From Limnovirga soli (GTDB lineage: Bacteria; Bacteroidota; Bacteroidia; Chitinophagales; Chitinophagaceae): 64,000 bases of DNA. Every line of letters starts with the position of its first letter. Within the stretch, counting starts at the first letter, position 1. The notes below the pieces were generated by a model, which saw only the letters and a list, made by a program, of their open reading frames with translations, was not told where the DNA came from and did not search any database. A program made the translations under genes and the position numbers. The stretch spans positions 310,001 through 374,000 of the forward strand of contig NZ_WHPF01000001.1 in assembly GCF_013106755.1 (NCBI RefSeq), written 5' to 3'. Below, piece by piece: positions 26,437 through 34,733 of this stretch.

Positions 26437-27348
26437 TTAGAATTGCTTAAATTCTCTGCCCGGTTTTTCTACCCTAAAAGTTTCAATATTACAACTATCC
26501 TGCAAAGTAATATAGGCTGTTTTGCCATCGGTACCACCAAATGCAATATTGCTGGGCTTTGAACCCTTTAAAGTAATTTCCGTAAGCAATTTACCCTGGG
26601 GCGATACTTTGGCCACCGTGCCTTTGCCATGTCTTGTAATGTACAAATTACCATCAATATCGCAGCGCATACCATCCATACCAAAATCAGGAAATTCTAT
26701 CAGCAATTGTTTATTGCTAATGGTACCACTGTCAGATAAATCATATACCCAAACCTTGCGTTGTACAGATTCGTTTACATATAATTTTTTTCCATCAGGA
26801 CTTACTTCAATACCATTGGTAGTGCCCATGCTATCTTCCAGCAATAATATTTGTCCGTTGGTATCTACCCGCCAAATTTGTCCGGAGTTATTTTTCCAGT
26901 TTGGGTCGCTGGCATAGAGGCGGTCTTTGCTATCTATGGCAATATCATTGGGTTGGTTCATGGCAGCATTATGGGCATACACACTAATTTCTTTGGTAGC
27001 CATATTTACCTGCAGAATATTATGATTGGTATAATCTGCAATCATCATTAAACCCTTGCTGTTAAACCGTATACCATTGCCAATACTTCCATTGGGCAAT
27101 TCCACAAAAATACTGCTGTCGCCGGATGGTGTTACAATACCAATGGTACCTTCATGTGCATAGTTTACTGCATATAAGTTTCCTGCACTATCAACAGCAG
27201 GGCCTTCGGCACCGGTGGTAAATGTATTTACTGCTGTAAAATCAGCAGCTGTGTATAATTCGTTGGTCATGCTTTTTGGTTCAGTTGTGTTACAGGCCCA
27301 ACATGCGCCTGATACTATTAAACAAAATAAGAAGCGTTGTACTTTCAT
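26437..27348 (-). CDS. SMP-30/gluconolactonase-like lipoprotein
   Basis: 303 residues from the ATG at 27348 (MKVQRFLFCLIVSGACWAC), with a lipobox SGAC or CWAC, so the mature protein is a lipoprotein. A longer frame to 27477 has no leader and runs into a repeat copy. The six-bladed propeller shows EGPAVDSAGNLYAVNY, IGNGIRFNSKGLMMIADYTNHNI, NQPNDIAIDSKDRLYASDP, TNGIEVSPDGKKLYVNES and DGMRCDIDGNLYITRHG, containing the Asn/Asp/Glu metal ligands of SMP-30 lactonases. Such enzymes hydrolyse aldonolactones. In the cluster it is a natural partner for the sugar dehydrogenase/cytochrome c proteins, whose direct product would be a lactone. Confidence 0.88.
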   Translation of the reverse strand: MKVQRFLFCLIVSGACWACNTTEPKSMTNELYTAADFTAVNTFTTGAEGPAVDSAGNLYAVNYAHEGTIGIVTPSGDSSIFVELPNGSIGNGIRFNSKGLMMIADYTNHNILQVNMATKEISVYAHNAAMNQPNDIAIDSKDRLYASDPNWKNNSGQIWRVDTNGQILLLEDSMGTTNGIEVSPDGKKLYVNESVQRKVWVYDLSDSGTISNKQLLIEFPDFGMDGMRCDIDGNLYITRHGKGTVAKVSPQGKLLTEITLKGSKPSNIAFGGTDGKTAYITLQDSCNIETFRVEKPGREFKQF

Positions 27349-27425
27349 TTCTATTGGTTGATTAGATGTTATTAGCCGCATTTTTTGATAAACCGGCTGT
27401 TGAAAGCTGCGCAGCATTACCAACC

Positions 27426-27445
27426 GTACAAGTGTGCGACGCAAG
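27426..27445 (+). repeat. Intergenic repeat, core type A' (GTGT)
   Basis: GTACAAGTGTGCGACGCAAG, between the SMP-30 gene and the amidohydrolase at 27484. Confidence 0.9.
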
Positions 27446-27483
27446 CGGTGATGCCTGTTGTTATACAGCACGGCCAATAATAG

Positions 27484-28743
27484 CTATTTGGTTTTTGGCT
27501 TTGGATAAATGGGGTTGGCAATACCATTAAGATCGTACACAATTTTGCCGCCCTTGATCGTCATGGCACATTCAAATTTTTGTTTTCCATCCACCTTATA
27601 ACCGGTTTTATCGTAAAAGCCAAAATTACCCTGACGCAAATCCAATATGGCTACATCGGCAATACCCCCAGGGGAAAGATTACCCAGCTCTTCGTGTTTT
27701 ATTACTTGTGCGGGGGCCCAGGTGCTGGCTTTTATTACATCTTTTAAAGGCATACCCATTAACAGAAATTTAGACATCACATCTATCTGGCTTTTCATTG
27801 AGGCATTCATGCTGCCGGTATGCAAATCGGTACTTATGGTGTTGGGGAAAAATCCCTGCTGCAATGCGGGAATAGCCTGCGAAAAATTAAAGCTGGCGCC
27901 GCCATAGCCAACGTCGAAAATAATACCACGTTTTATGGCATCCCAAATAAAGGGTTTTACCTTACTTGTTTTTTCATCAACCACTGTTTCCCGTACATTG
28001 CCATCAAGCAGCGTATATGTGTGGGTATAAATATCACCGGGCCTCAGGTGTTTCATAAATAATTCTTCAATAGATAAAGGTGGGTTATTACCGCCAAAGT
28101 CAATCATAACAGGCATGTTGGCCTGTTTGCCTGCTTCCACGGCGCGGTCAACAGGCGTCCATTCCGGACCGTTAAAATGTGCTACCTTAAAGCCTACAAC
28201 TATGTCTTTATTTTGTTTGGCTACAATAGCACTCATCTTGGCATCCATATCATTTTCGTTCTGCTCATATGCTCCGCCACGCATGCCTTCGCCAACAATA
28301 TTTAATAATGCCAATACCCTTGTTTGCGAATTATCTATAATATTCTTTTTAAACGTAGGGAAAGATTTCCAACCGGCACCACCTGCATCTACCACGGTAG
28401 TAACACCCACCCTGAAAGTAAAACCATCGGGCACTATTGCTACCAGTCCATTACTTAAATAATGATCGGGCTCGGTACCAAAAAATACATGCGCATGCAG
28501 GTCAATTAAACCCGGCGTTACATATAAGCCTTTGGCATCTACAGTTTGTGCCGCCTGTTTACCATCAATATTGGCGGCTACCTGAACAATTTTTCCATCG
28601 GCAATGGCTACATCCATCACTGCATCAATATTATTTTTAGCGTCTATAACATGGCCGCCTTTAATTACAATATCGTATAACTGCCCCATGGCGGTGTTCC
28701 CCAAAAAAATAACTGCCAATAATAAACCGTATACTTTTTTCAT
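27484..28743 (-). CDS. Exported amidohydrolase/deacetylase-like protein, paralogue 1 (metal-site His replaced by Tyr)
   Basis: 419 residues with Sec leader MKKVYGLLLAVIFLGNTAMG. It belongs to the amidohydrolase (dihydroorotase/deacetylase, EF_0837/Atu3266-like) family: HxH at 83 and 85 (LIDLHAHVFFG), the bridging-lysine region VVGFKVAHFNG, THTYT, and the Asp in TISTDLHTGSMN. At the position where its two paralogues have FDVGHGG, it has FDVGYGG (Tyr 280), so one probable metal ligand is changed. Family members in other bacteria are typically adjacent to SelA/DgaE-like PLP enzymes, as here. It may deacylate an acyl-amino substrate, or act with altered metal content. It follows the PLP gene by 44 bases. 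Confidence 0.87.
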   Translation of the reverse strand: MKKVYGLLLAVIFLGNTAMGQLYDIVIKGGHVIDAKNNIDAVMDVAIADGKIVQVAANIDGKQAAQTVDAKGLYVTPGLIDLHAHVFFGTEPDHYLSNGLVAIVPDGFTFRVGVTTVVDAGGAGWKSFPTFKKNIIDNSQTRVLALLNIVGEGMRGGAYEQNENDMDAKMSAIVAKQNKDIVVGFKVAHFNGPEWTPVDRAVEAGKQANMPVMIDFGGNNPPLSIEELFMKHLRPGDIYTHTYTLLDGNVRETVVDEKTSKVKPFIWDAIKRGIIFDVGYGGASFNFSQAIPALQQGFFPNTISTDLHTGSMNASMKSQIDVMSKFLLMGMPLKDVIKASTWAPAQVIKHEELGNLSPGGIADVAILDLRQGNFGFYDKTGYKVDGKQKFECAMTIKGGKIVYDLNGIANPIYPKPKTK

Positions 28744-28787
28744 ATGATCGTTTTTATCTAAACAAGGTTTTTCAATTTGTTCTTAAT

Positions 28788-30008
28788 TTATACAGCAGCC
28801 TGTAACAGTTCTTCTTTAATTCTTTTTGCTACCACTACTTCCTGCCCGGGCTTTAACATAAATACAGTAATCCTGATGCTATTCTCTGTTTCCCAGGCAA
28901 TTGTTTCAATAGAAGGGCTACCCTTTCGCAGCTTTTCGCCCATGGCATCACGGGTAATTTTAACTATAGCCGGGTTCCAGGAAATGATGAGAGATGGATT
29001 GTGGTTGGCAACAGCTGGTATCGTTACTTCAGTAGTAACACCGGCAATATTGGCAAGTGTATTTTTAATATAGGCAATACGGTCTTCCCACATTTTCCAT
29101 TCTTTGGTATGATCTCTTTTTACATAGCTGTCTAAAGCCACATACATGCCAATTATCTCTTCTTTATTCACTTTCATGCCACGGCCAATATTACCGCCCT
29201 TGGGTGGCGCACTAAGCCTTGCAGCTGCTATTAAATCTTTTTTACCCATTAATATACCGGCACTTTGCGGACCACAAATGGCTTTGCCGCCAGATATACA
29301 AACCAGATCAAAACCCATATCGTTATACTTCCATAAATTCTCCACCGGTGGCACATCGGCAGCCATATCAATCATGGTAGGCAGTTTATGTTGTTTAGCC
29401 AGCTCCAGCCATTCGCGGTGTTGAATTTTACCCATGGGTGCTTCCCTGTTTAAAAACCAAAGCATCGCAGTTTTATCGTTAATGGCCGCAATGGCTTCTT
29501 CCATGGTTTCTACGGTAACAATGGTAACACCTGTATTGGTTAAAGCATGGTCGTACCCGTTTATATGGCTCTTTTGAATAATCACTTCCGATTTCATACC
29601 AGTGCCTTCCAACTTAGGCAATTGGGCTACTTTTTTTTGATCCATTCCGGTAAGTACACCTGCCATACCTAATACCAATGCCGACCAGCAACCGGCTGTT
29701 ACAAAAGCCGCTTCGGCATGGCAAATAGCAGCAATTTTTTCCCCTACCTTATCCTGCACTTCTTCCAGCATTACATATTCTTTAGCCGTGCTGTTAATAG
29801 CTTCCATTACTTCATCCGGCATCAGCGATGCTGTCATAGATGTATAATTACCCGCAGCATTTATAAAAGTGCGCAGCCCCAGTTCTGCAAACAAATCTCT
29901 TTTTACAGTGGTGGCAGCCACCGCTGCAGAAGAAGGCAGTACACTACCCAACGCACCACCTGCAAACGGCAGCAGCGATAATCCTTTTAATACATTTCTG
30001 CGTTTCAT
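28788..30008 (-). CDS. Tat-exported SelA/DgaE-like PLP enzyme, paralogue 1
   Basis: 406 residues with a twin-arginine-like leader (MKRRNVLKGLSLLPFAGGALG). It is a fold-type I PLP enzyme of the SelA/D-glucosaminate-6-phosphate ammonia-lyase (DgaE) type: LFAELGLRTFINAAGNYTSMTASLMPDEV, AEAAFVTAGCWSALVLGMAG, the cofactor Asp in MIDMAADVP, and Lys 242 in SGGKAICGPQSAG for the Schiff base. It is closest to the paralogue at 39041. Enzymes of this type eliminate ammonia from 2-amino sugar acids or transfer groups onto 2-aminoacrylyl intermediates. Export of a PLP enzyme is rare, and Tat transport of a folded, cofactor-loaded protein would explain the leader. Reaction and substrate are inferred. Confidence 0.88.
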   Translation of the reverse strand: MKRRNVLKGLSLLPFAGGALGSVLPSSAAVAATTVKRDLFAELGLRTFINAAGNYTSMTASLMPDEVMEAINSTAKEYVMLEEVQDKVGEKIAAICHAEAAFVTAGCWSALVLGMAGVLTGMDQKKVAQLPKLEGTGMKSEVIIQKSHINGYDHALTNTGVTIVTVETMEEAIAAINDKTAMLWFLNREAPMGKIQHREWLELAKQHKLPTMIDMAADVPPVENLWKYNDMGFDLVCISGGKAICGPQSAGILMGKKDLIAAARLSAPPKGGNIGRGMKVNKEEIIGMYVALDSYVKRDHTKEWKMWEDRIAYIKNTLANIAGVTTEVTIPAVANHNPSLIISWNPAIVKITRDAMGEKLRKGSPSIETIAWETENSIRITVFMLKPGQEVVVAKRIKEELLQAAV

Positions 30009-30084
30009 ATTTTTATTTTTAAGTGTATAAATATTAAACCAAGCATTCTTTTTGTACCCGGCTATTGTTCTATATGAGGCACCG

Positions 30085-30104
30085 CTTGCGTCGCACTCTT
30101 GTAC
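30085..30104 (-). repeat. Intergenic repeat, core type A
   Basis: CTTGCGTCGCACTCTTGTAC, with ACCCGGCT outer box near 30057 and AGCATCACAACAGGCAGC on the other side. Confidence 0.9.
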
Positions 30105-30178
30105 AGCATCACAACAGGCAGCAAGGAATTTTTCAATCCCATCAACCCTTCACCACCCCCAAATAACATTCCCCCTTT

Positions 30179-30212
30179 ACCACTCACCACTCACCACTCA
30201 CTACTCACTACT
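30179..30212. repeat. Heptamer tandem repeat at the stop of the dehydrogenase gene
   Basis: Four to five units of CCACTCA, then CTACTCA, ending at the TAG stop codon (30208-30210) of the gene at 30208. Copy number changes would not alter the protein except at its extreme end. Confidence 0.75.
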
Positions 30213-31959
30213 TCCCCCTCACCTTCTTCACTTCCCCAACAGTAATAACATCGGTATTATTATTAAAATGCTGTCTTATATAATTCAATACCTGCGCTAT
30301 ATCTTCATCACGTAAAAAACTGTGTTGAGGCATCAGGTTATTATAAGGTTTGCCTTTAACAGTAATGGGAATATTCAACCCATTTAATACTACATCAATC
30401 AATTTTTGCTTATCACCATTTACCCATTCAGAACTATCCAACGGGGGAAACCGGTTACCGTCGCCATGACCATTATGCTGGTGACAGGATATGCAATACG
30501 TATTGTATACCTGTGCGCCAGGAATGGCTTTGTCTTTATACAAATTATCGGCAACTTCATCCGGTGTGCGGATATTGGCATTTAATTTTCTTTGCTCCAT
30601 TGCCGCTAGTTGTTCTTTGCCAAAATTGCCTTTATCACCTTTGTACATAATGCGCCAAATTTTTCCTTTTTTTGAGTCTGACACATACAAAGAACCATCT
30701 GGCCCTTCGGCAAGGCCCATTGGCCTGTATTGCGCATCATCGGTATTTACAATGGTATCTACTCCGGCAAAACCATCGGCAAACACCTCCCATTCACCGG
30801 AGGGTGCTCCATTTACAAAAGGTACAAAACAAACAAAATAACCTGCCTGCGGGTAAGGCGATCTGTTGGTAGAGCCATGAAATGCTATAAAAGCACCATG
30901 TTTATAATGTTCAGGAAATTGGTCACCTTCATAAAACAGTAAATCATTGGGTGCCCAGTGCGCCGGAAAACCCATTACCGGCATTTGAACGCTACTATCT
31001 TTGGCTGGCATTTTACCATCGCCACCATATTCGGGTGCCTGTATATTTTTGTGTTGTATCTGGTCGTAATAACTATAGGGCCAGCCAAAATTATTGCCTT
31101 CCTCTACCTTTAAAAATTCTTCTGAAGGCAACACTGCACTTTGCCAGGGCGTAAACTTATCGGGCCATAATAAATGCAGGTCATCTCGGCCATGCATAAC
31201 TGCGTATAAATTTTTGGTTTCTTTATTCCAGGCCATAGCAACTACGCTTCTTATACCTGTAGCAAATTTTTTTCCATCCTTTTGGGTAAGGCCTGTTTTA
31301 TTTACATCAAACTGCCAAATGCCGGCATGGTTTTCTAATTCGGGACAGGGATTCAACCCGGCAAAACCGGGTGTACCACCCGGGGTTCTTACCAAATCCT
31401 GGCAGGCATTGCTTGGTGCCCCAAAAGGAACATACATATGGCCATTATCATCAAAAGCGACAGGTTTGGTAATATGCCAGTGCGAGCCCCGGTTATCATC
31501 CTCAGTAAGTATGGTATCCATTTTTGATTCGGGAATTAGTTTGCCTGGTGTTAACTTGTTTCTATACACCACCAGCTCCGAAGCAAAATATAAATAGCCA
31601 TCGTGTATGCGCATGCAATTGGCCAAACTACCTTCATTATAATAATCACCAAAGTATACAATTGAATCGGCCCTGCCATCGTTATTGGTGTCCCGCAAAG
31701 CTACATTACCGCCTTCCCCTTTTTTGGAATAGCGCAGCTTTACATAAATATCTCCATTGTTGTTTATGGCTAAATGGCGTGCCGGACCAATACTATCTGC
31801 TACCACCACTGCTTCAAAATTACCGGGCAAAAAAAGACCACCATTATCTGCATCGCCCTTTGGCAGCGGGTTGCCAGTATTACACTGCGCCAAAACAAAT
31901 AACAACAGGCATAAAATTGCACTGAGCTTTTGTAATGATAAATGATGCCTGTAATACAT
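30208..31959 (-). CDS. Sorbosone-dehydrogenase-like propeller with C-terminal cytochrome c, lipoprotein, paralogue 1
   Basis: 583 residues beginning with a lipoprotein leader (LCLLLFVLAQCNTGN). Residues about 40-450 form the glucose/sorbosone dehydrogenase-type propeller (RHLAINNNGDIYVKLRYS, VALRDTNNDGRAD, YGGDGKMP, FGWPYSYYD, MGLAEGPDGSLYVSDSKKGKIWRI). A class I cytochrome c follows, with CISCH at 489-493 and probable axial Met 543 (NNLMPQHSF). The family uses PQQ or a similar quinone, and electrons would leave through the fused haem. It oxidises aldehyde or sugar substrates in the periplasm. It is very similar to 37060-38838. Next to amidohydrolases, PLP enzymes and the lactonase, it probably provides the oxidation step. 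Quinone use is inferred from the family. Confidence 0.9.
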   Translation of the reverse strand: MYYRHHLSLQKLSAILCLLLFVLAQCNTGNPLPKGDADNGGLFLPGNFEAVVVADSIGPARHLAINNNGDIYVKLRYSKKGEGGNVALRDTNNDGRADSIVYFGDYYNEGSLANCMRIHDGYLYFASELVVYRNKLTPGKLIPESKMDTILTEDDNRGSHWHITKPVAFDDNGHMYVPFGAPSNACQDLVRTPGGTPGFAGLNPCPELENHAGIWQFDVNKTGLTQKDGKKFATGIRSVVAMAWNKETKNLYAVMHGRDDLHLLWPDKFTPWQSAVLPSEEFLKVEEGNNFGWPYSYYDQIQHKNIQAPEYGGDGKMPAKDSSVQMPVMGFPAHWAPNDLLFYEGDQFPEHYKHGAFIAFHGSTNRSPYPQAGYFVCFVPFVNGAPSGEWEVFADGFAGVDTIVNTDDAQYRPMGLAEGPDGSLYVSDSKKGKIWRIMYKGDKGNFGKEQLAAMEQRKLNANIRTPDEVADNLYKDKAIPGAQVYNTYCISCHQHNGHGDGNRFPPLDSSEWVNGDKQKLIDVVLNGLNIPITVKGKPYNNLMPQHSFLRDEDIAQVLNYIRQHFNNNTDVITVGEVKKVRGK

Positions 31960-32016
31960 AAGGATGATGTGTTGCTTTATTGATACATTTTATTTTGCTG
32001 CATAGCTTTACTGAAC

Positions 32017-32036
32017 GTACAAGTGTGCGACGCAAG
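32017..32036 (+). repeat. Intergenic repeat, core type A' (GTGT)
   Basis: GTACAAGTGTGCGACGCAAG followed by TAAAGCTGCAG and GCCGGGCT near 32058. Confidence 0.9.
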
Positions 32037-32077
32037 TAAAGCTGCAGTAGCTTACTATTGCCGGGCTACAAATAATA

Positions 32078-33352
32078 TTAAGGCTTATATGGCTGTGCCG
32101 AAATACCATTTAAATCCCACACAATTTTGCCTGCACGTATAGTTAGTTCTGCTTCTAATTTTTGTGTGCCGGGCAACTTAATTCCAGCGGCATCTATAAA
32201 ACCAAATACACCTTGCTGCATACTTAACACAGCTATATCCGCCACAGCACCCTCACTTAAATTACCCAGGTCTTCCCTATGAATTGCAGTGGCGGCATTC
32301 CAGGTGGCATGTGCAATAACATCCTGCAAACGCATACCCATTGCCATGTATTTGGACATAATGTTTAACATGCTTTTCATACCCGCATTCATGCTAAAAC
32401 GATGAAGGTCGCTACCAAATGTATTGGGCACCAAGCCTTGCTGAAATGCAGGCAGGGCCTGGCTAAACCAGAAACCGGCGCCACCATGGCCAACATCAAA
32501 CAGCACTCCTTTTTTTTGGGCTGCCAATACAAAGGGGCGCAAATTACCGGCACTATCTATTATGGGCAACCGTTCTGTAATTTGTTCAAATGAATGGGTG
32601 ATAATATCGCCGGGACGCAACTTGCTTAGCTGATCCTGCAAACTATATTGAGGCAGATGGCACTCCACAAATAACGGTGTATTAGACTTTTTTGCGGCTG
32701 CCAGGGCATTGTTAAATGGCGCCCAATCTGTCCCTTCGTAATGGCCAATTTTAACGCCCACAATCAGGCTTTTGTATTGTTGAATAATGGCCACTGCCGA
32801 ATCGGTAATCATGGTGCTGATATCTTCCTGCATGGGTTTACCATTCATGCCATCGCCGGCAATATTTACAAAAGCAAGTATGCGGGTTTGCGATTTATCT
32901 ATTACCTGATTTTTAAACAAAGTAAAATTATGCCAGCCCGATGTGCCTGCATCTACCACTGTGGTGATGCCTGCTTTAAAAGTAAAATCATCAGGCGATA
33001 CACTGTTGATACCATCGGCAAATGTGTTTGCATTACTACCAACAAAAACATGTGTATGTATATCAATTAATCCGGGTACCACATATAAACCTGTTGCATC
33101 AATTGTTTTTTTTGCCAGTGATGCAGCTATCGAATTATCTATTTTGCCAATTTTCCCATCCTGTATGGCAATATCTTTTATGGCATCAATCTTATTTTTG
33201 GCATCAAATACATGACCGCCTTTTAACAGTAAATCATACTGCTGTGCGCAGGTAATGAAAGAAAGGAACAGGAACACCAACACACAAAAACCTCTCCCGG
33301 CCACATTGTTGCGGCCAGAAGAAGTGTGCAGATATATTAGCTGGTTTCTCAT
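32078..33352 (-). CDS. Exported amidohydrolase/deacetylase-like protein, paralogue 2
   Basis: 424 residues with an N-terminal leader (GFCVLVFLFLSFITCAQ). It is the same family as 27484 and 33349: LIDIHTHVFVG (HxH), IVGVKIGHYEG (bridging lysine), THSFEQ, FDVGHGGAGFWF and FGSDLHRF. The presumed metal ligands are all present. It is translationally coupled to 33349-34638: its ATG overlaps the upstream stop in an ATGA, so both are made from one message and may form a hetero-oligomer or act in sequence. It probably deacylates a substrate in the periplasm. Confidence 0.87.
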   Translation of the reverse strand: MRNQLIYLHTSSGRNNVAGRGFCVLVFLFLSFITCAQQYDLLLKGGHVFDAKNKIDAIKDIAIQDGKIGKIDNSIAASLAKKTIDATGLYVVPGLIDIHTHVFVGSNANTFADGINSVSPDDFTFKAGITTVVDAGTSGWHNFTLFKNQVIDKSQTRILAFVNIAGDGMNGKPMQEDISTMITDSAVAIIQQYKSLIVGVKIGHYEGTDWAPFNNALAAAKKSNTPLFVECHLPQYSLQDQLSKLRPGDIITHSFEQITERLPIIDSAGNLRPFVLAAQKKGVLFDVGHGGAGFWFSQALPAFQQGLVPNTFGSDLHRFSMNAGMKSMLNIMSKYMAMGMRLQDVIAHATWNAATAIHREDLGNLSEGAVADIAVLSMQQGVFGFIDAAGIKLPGTQKLEAELTIRAGKIVWDLNGISAQPYKP

Positions 33353-34638
33353 TTTTTATTTTTCATTTCAACTTCCCATCCCGGTGCACTGAGTCCATTT
33401 AAATCCCAAACAATTTTACCGGCGCGTATGGTTAATTCGGCTTCCAGTTTTTGCGTGCCTTTCAAAACAGTTTTACGAATATCCAAAAATCCAAAATTGC
33501 CTTTTCGCACATTAAATACCGTAACATCAGCATCGGCACCAACGCTTAAATTACCCAGATCGGGGCGCTTTATTACATTGGCGGGGTTCCAGGTAGCACG
33601 CAGAATTACATCGGGTAAACTCATGCCCATATTCAGGAATTTAGACATTACATTGCTCATGTCTTTCATACCGCTATTCATACTTTCTGCATGTAAATCT
33701 GTGCTTATTACATTGGGCTTAAAACCTTGCTGCATGGCAGGTATAGCCTGCCGCCACGAAAATGCGCCACCACCATGACCCACATCAAAAACAATTCCCC
33801 GCTGTTGGGCAGCAAATACAAAAGGTTTTACTTTTCCGCTATCATCCACAATGGTTTCGCGTACTGTGGGGCCATAGGAAAATGTGTGGGTAAAAATATC
33901 TCCCGGCCGCAGGCGCTGCATAAACAAGGCCTCAATAGAATTGGGTGGCTGGTGCTCACCAAAATCAACCATCACAGGCACATTTGCCATGTTACCCGCC
34001 TGCACCGCACGGTCAACCTGCGTAAAACCACCCCAGTAATGGGCGGCTTTTATACCTACAATAATATCGGGAAATAATTTCTTTATCATGTAGGCCGTTT
34101 GCTGCGGGTTCATATCGGCGGTATCCTGTTCCTCAAACCTGCCTACCATACCATTACCTACAATATTCAGCAAAGCCAACACACGGGTTTGAGATTTATC
34201 TATGGTTTGCTCTTTAAACTTTCTAAAATTGCGCCAGCCCGATGAACCTGCATCAACCACCGTTGTTACACCTGCCCTAAAGGTAAAACCATCCGGCGGC
34301 AAACTCGTGGGCGCATTTGCGATGTAAGCATTCAAATCCTTGCCATCAAAAACATGTACATGCATATCAATAATGCCGGGTGTAACAATCAAACCGCTTA
34401 CATCAATCACCTGCTTAACATTAGTAACGGGAATATCTTTTGCCACCTGCCATATTTTGCCATTCATAATGGCTATATCCATTTCGGTATCTATCTTATT
34501 TTTAGGGTCAATTACATGGCCTCCTTTTAACAAAATATCAATTTGTTGTGCATGCCCAGTAAAAAAAAACAATACTCCCAGTAAAAAGCAAATGGCTTTT
34601 GCAGCGTTTCTGTTCAACCTTTTTACATTGTACAACAT
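33349..34638 (-). CDS. Exported amidohydrolase/deacetylase-like protein, paralogue 3
   Basis: 429 residues with a Sec leader (AAKAICFLLGVLFFFTGHAQ) and the same motifs as its relatives: IIDMHVHVFDG, IVGIKAAHYWGGFT, THTFSYGP, FDVGHGGGAFSW and ISTDLHAESMNSG. The metal site is complete. It is upstream of paralogue 2 with a 4-base stop/start overlap. Relatives are zinc-dependent hydrolases of acylated amino acids or amino sugars. Three paralogues in 7 kb suggest several acyl or sugar variants are processed. Confidence 0.87.
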   Translation of the reverse strand: MLYNVKRLNRNAAKAICFLLGVLFFFTGHAQQIDILLKGGHVIDPKNKIDTEMDIAIMNGKIWQVAKDIPVTNVKQVIDVSGLIVTPGIIDMHVHVFDGKDLNAYIANAPTSLPPDGFTFRAGVTTVVDAGSSGWRNFRKFKEQTIDKSQTRVLALLNIVGNGMVGRFEEQDTADMNPQQTAYMIKKLFPDIIVGIKAAHYWGGFTQVDRAVQAGNMANVPVMVDFGEHQPPNSIEALFMQRLRPGDIFTHTFSYGPTVRETIVDDSGKVKPFVFAAQQRGIVFDVGHGGGAFSWRQAIPAMQQGFKPNVISTDLHAESMNSGMKDMSNVMSKFLNMGMSLPDVILRATWNPANVIKRPDLGNLSVGADADVTVFNVRKGNFGFLDIRKTVLKGTQKLEAELTIRAGKIVWDLNGLSAPGWEVEMKNKK

Positions 34639-34689
34639 AACAAATTGTTTAAATAATTTTTAGCCCGGCAAAGCACCATTATCATCATC

Positions 34690-34709
34690 CTTGCGTCGCA
34701 CTCTTGTAC
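34690..34709 (-). repeat. Intergenic repeat, core type A
   Basis: CTTGCGTCGCACTCTTGTAC followed by GGCAACAAT, with AGCCCGGC outer box near 34664. Confidence 0.9.
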
Positions 34710-34733
34710 GGCAACAATACTATGCAGCCATTA

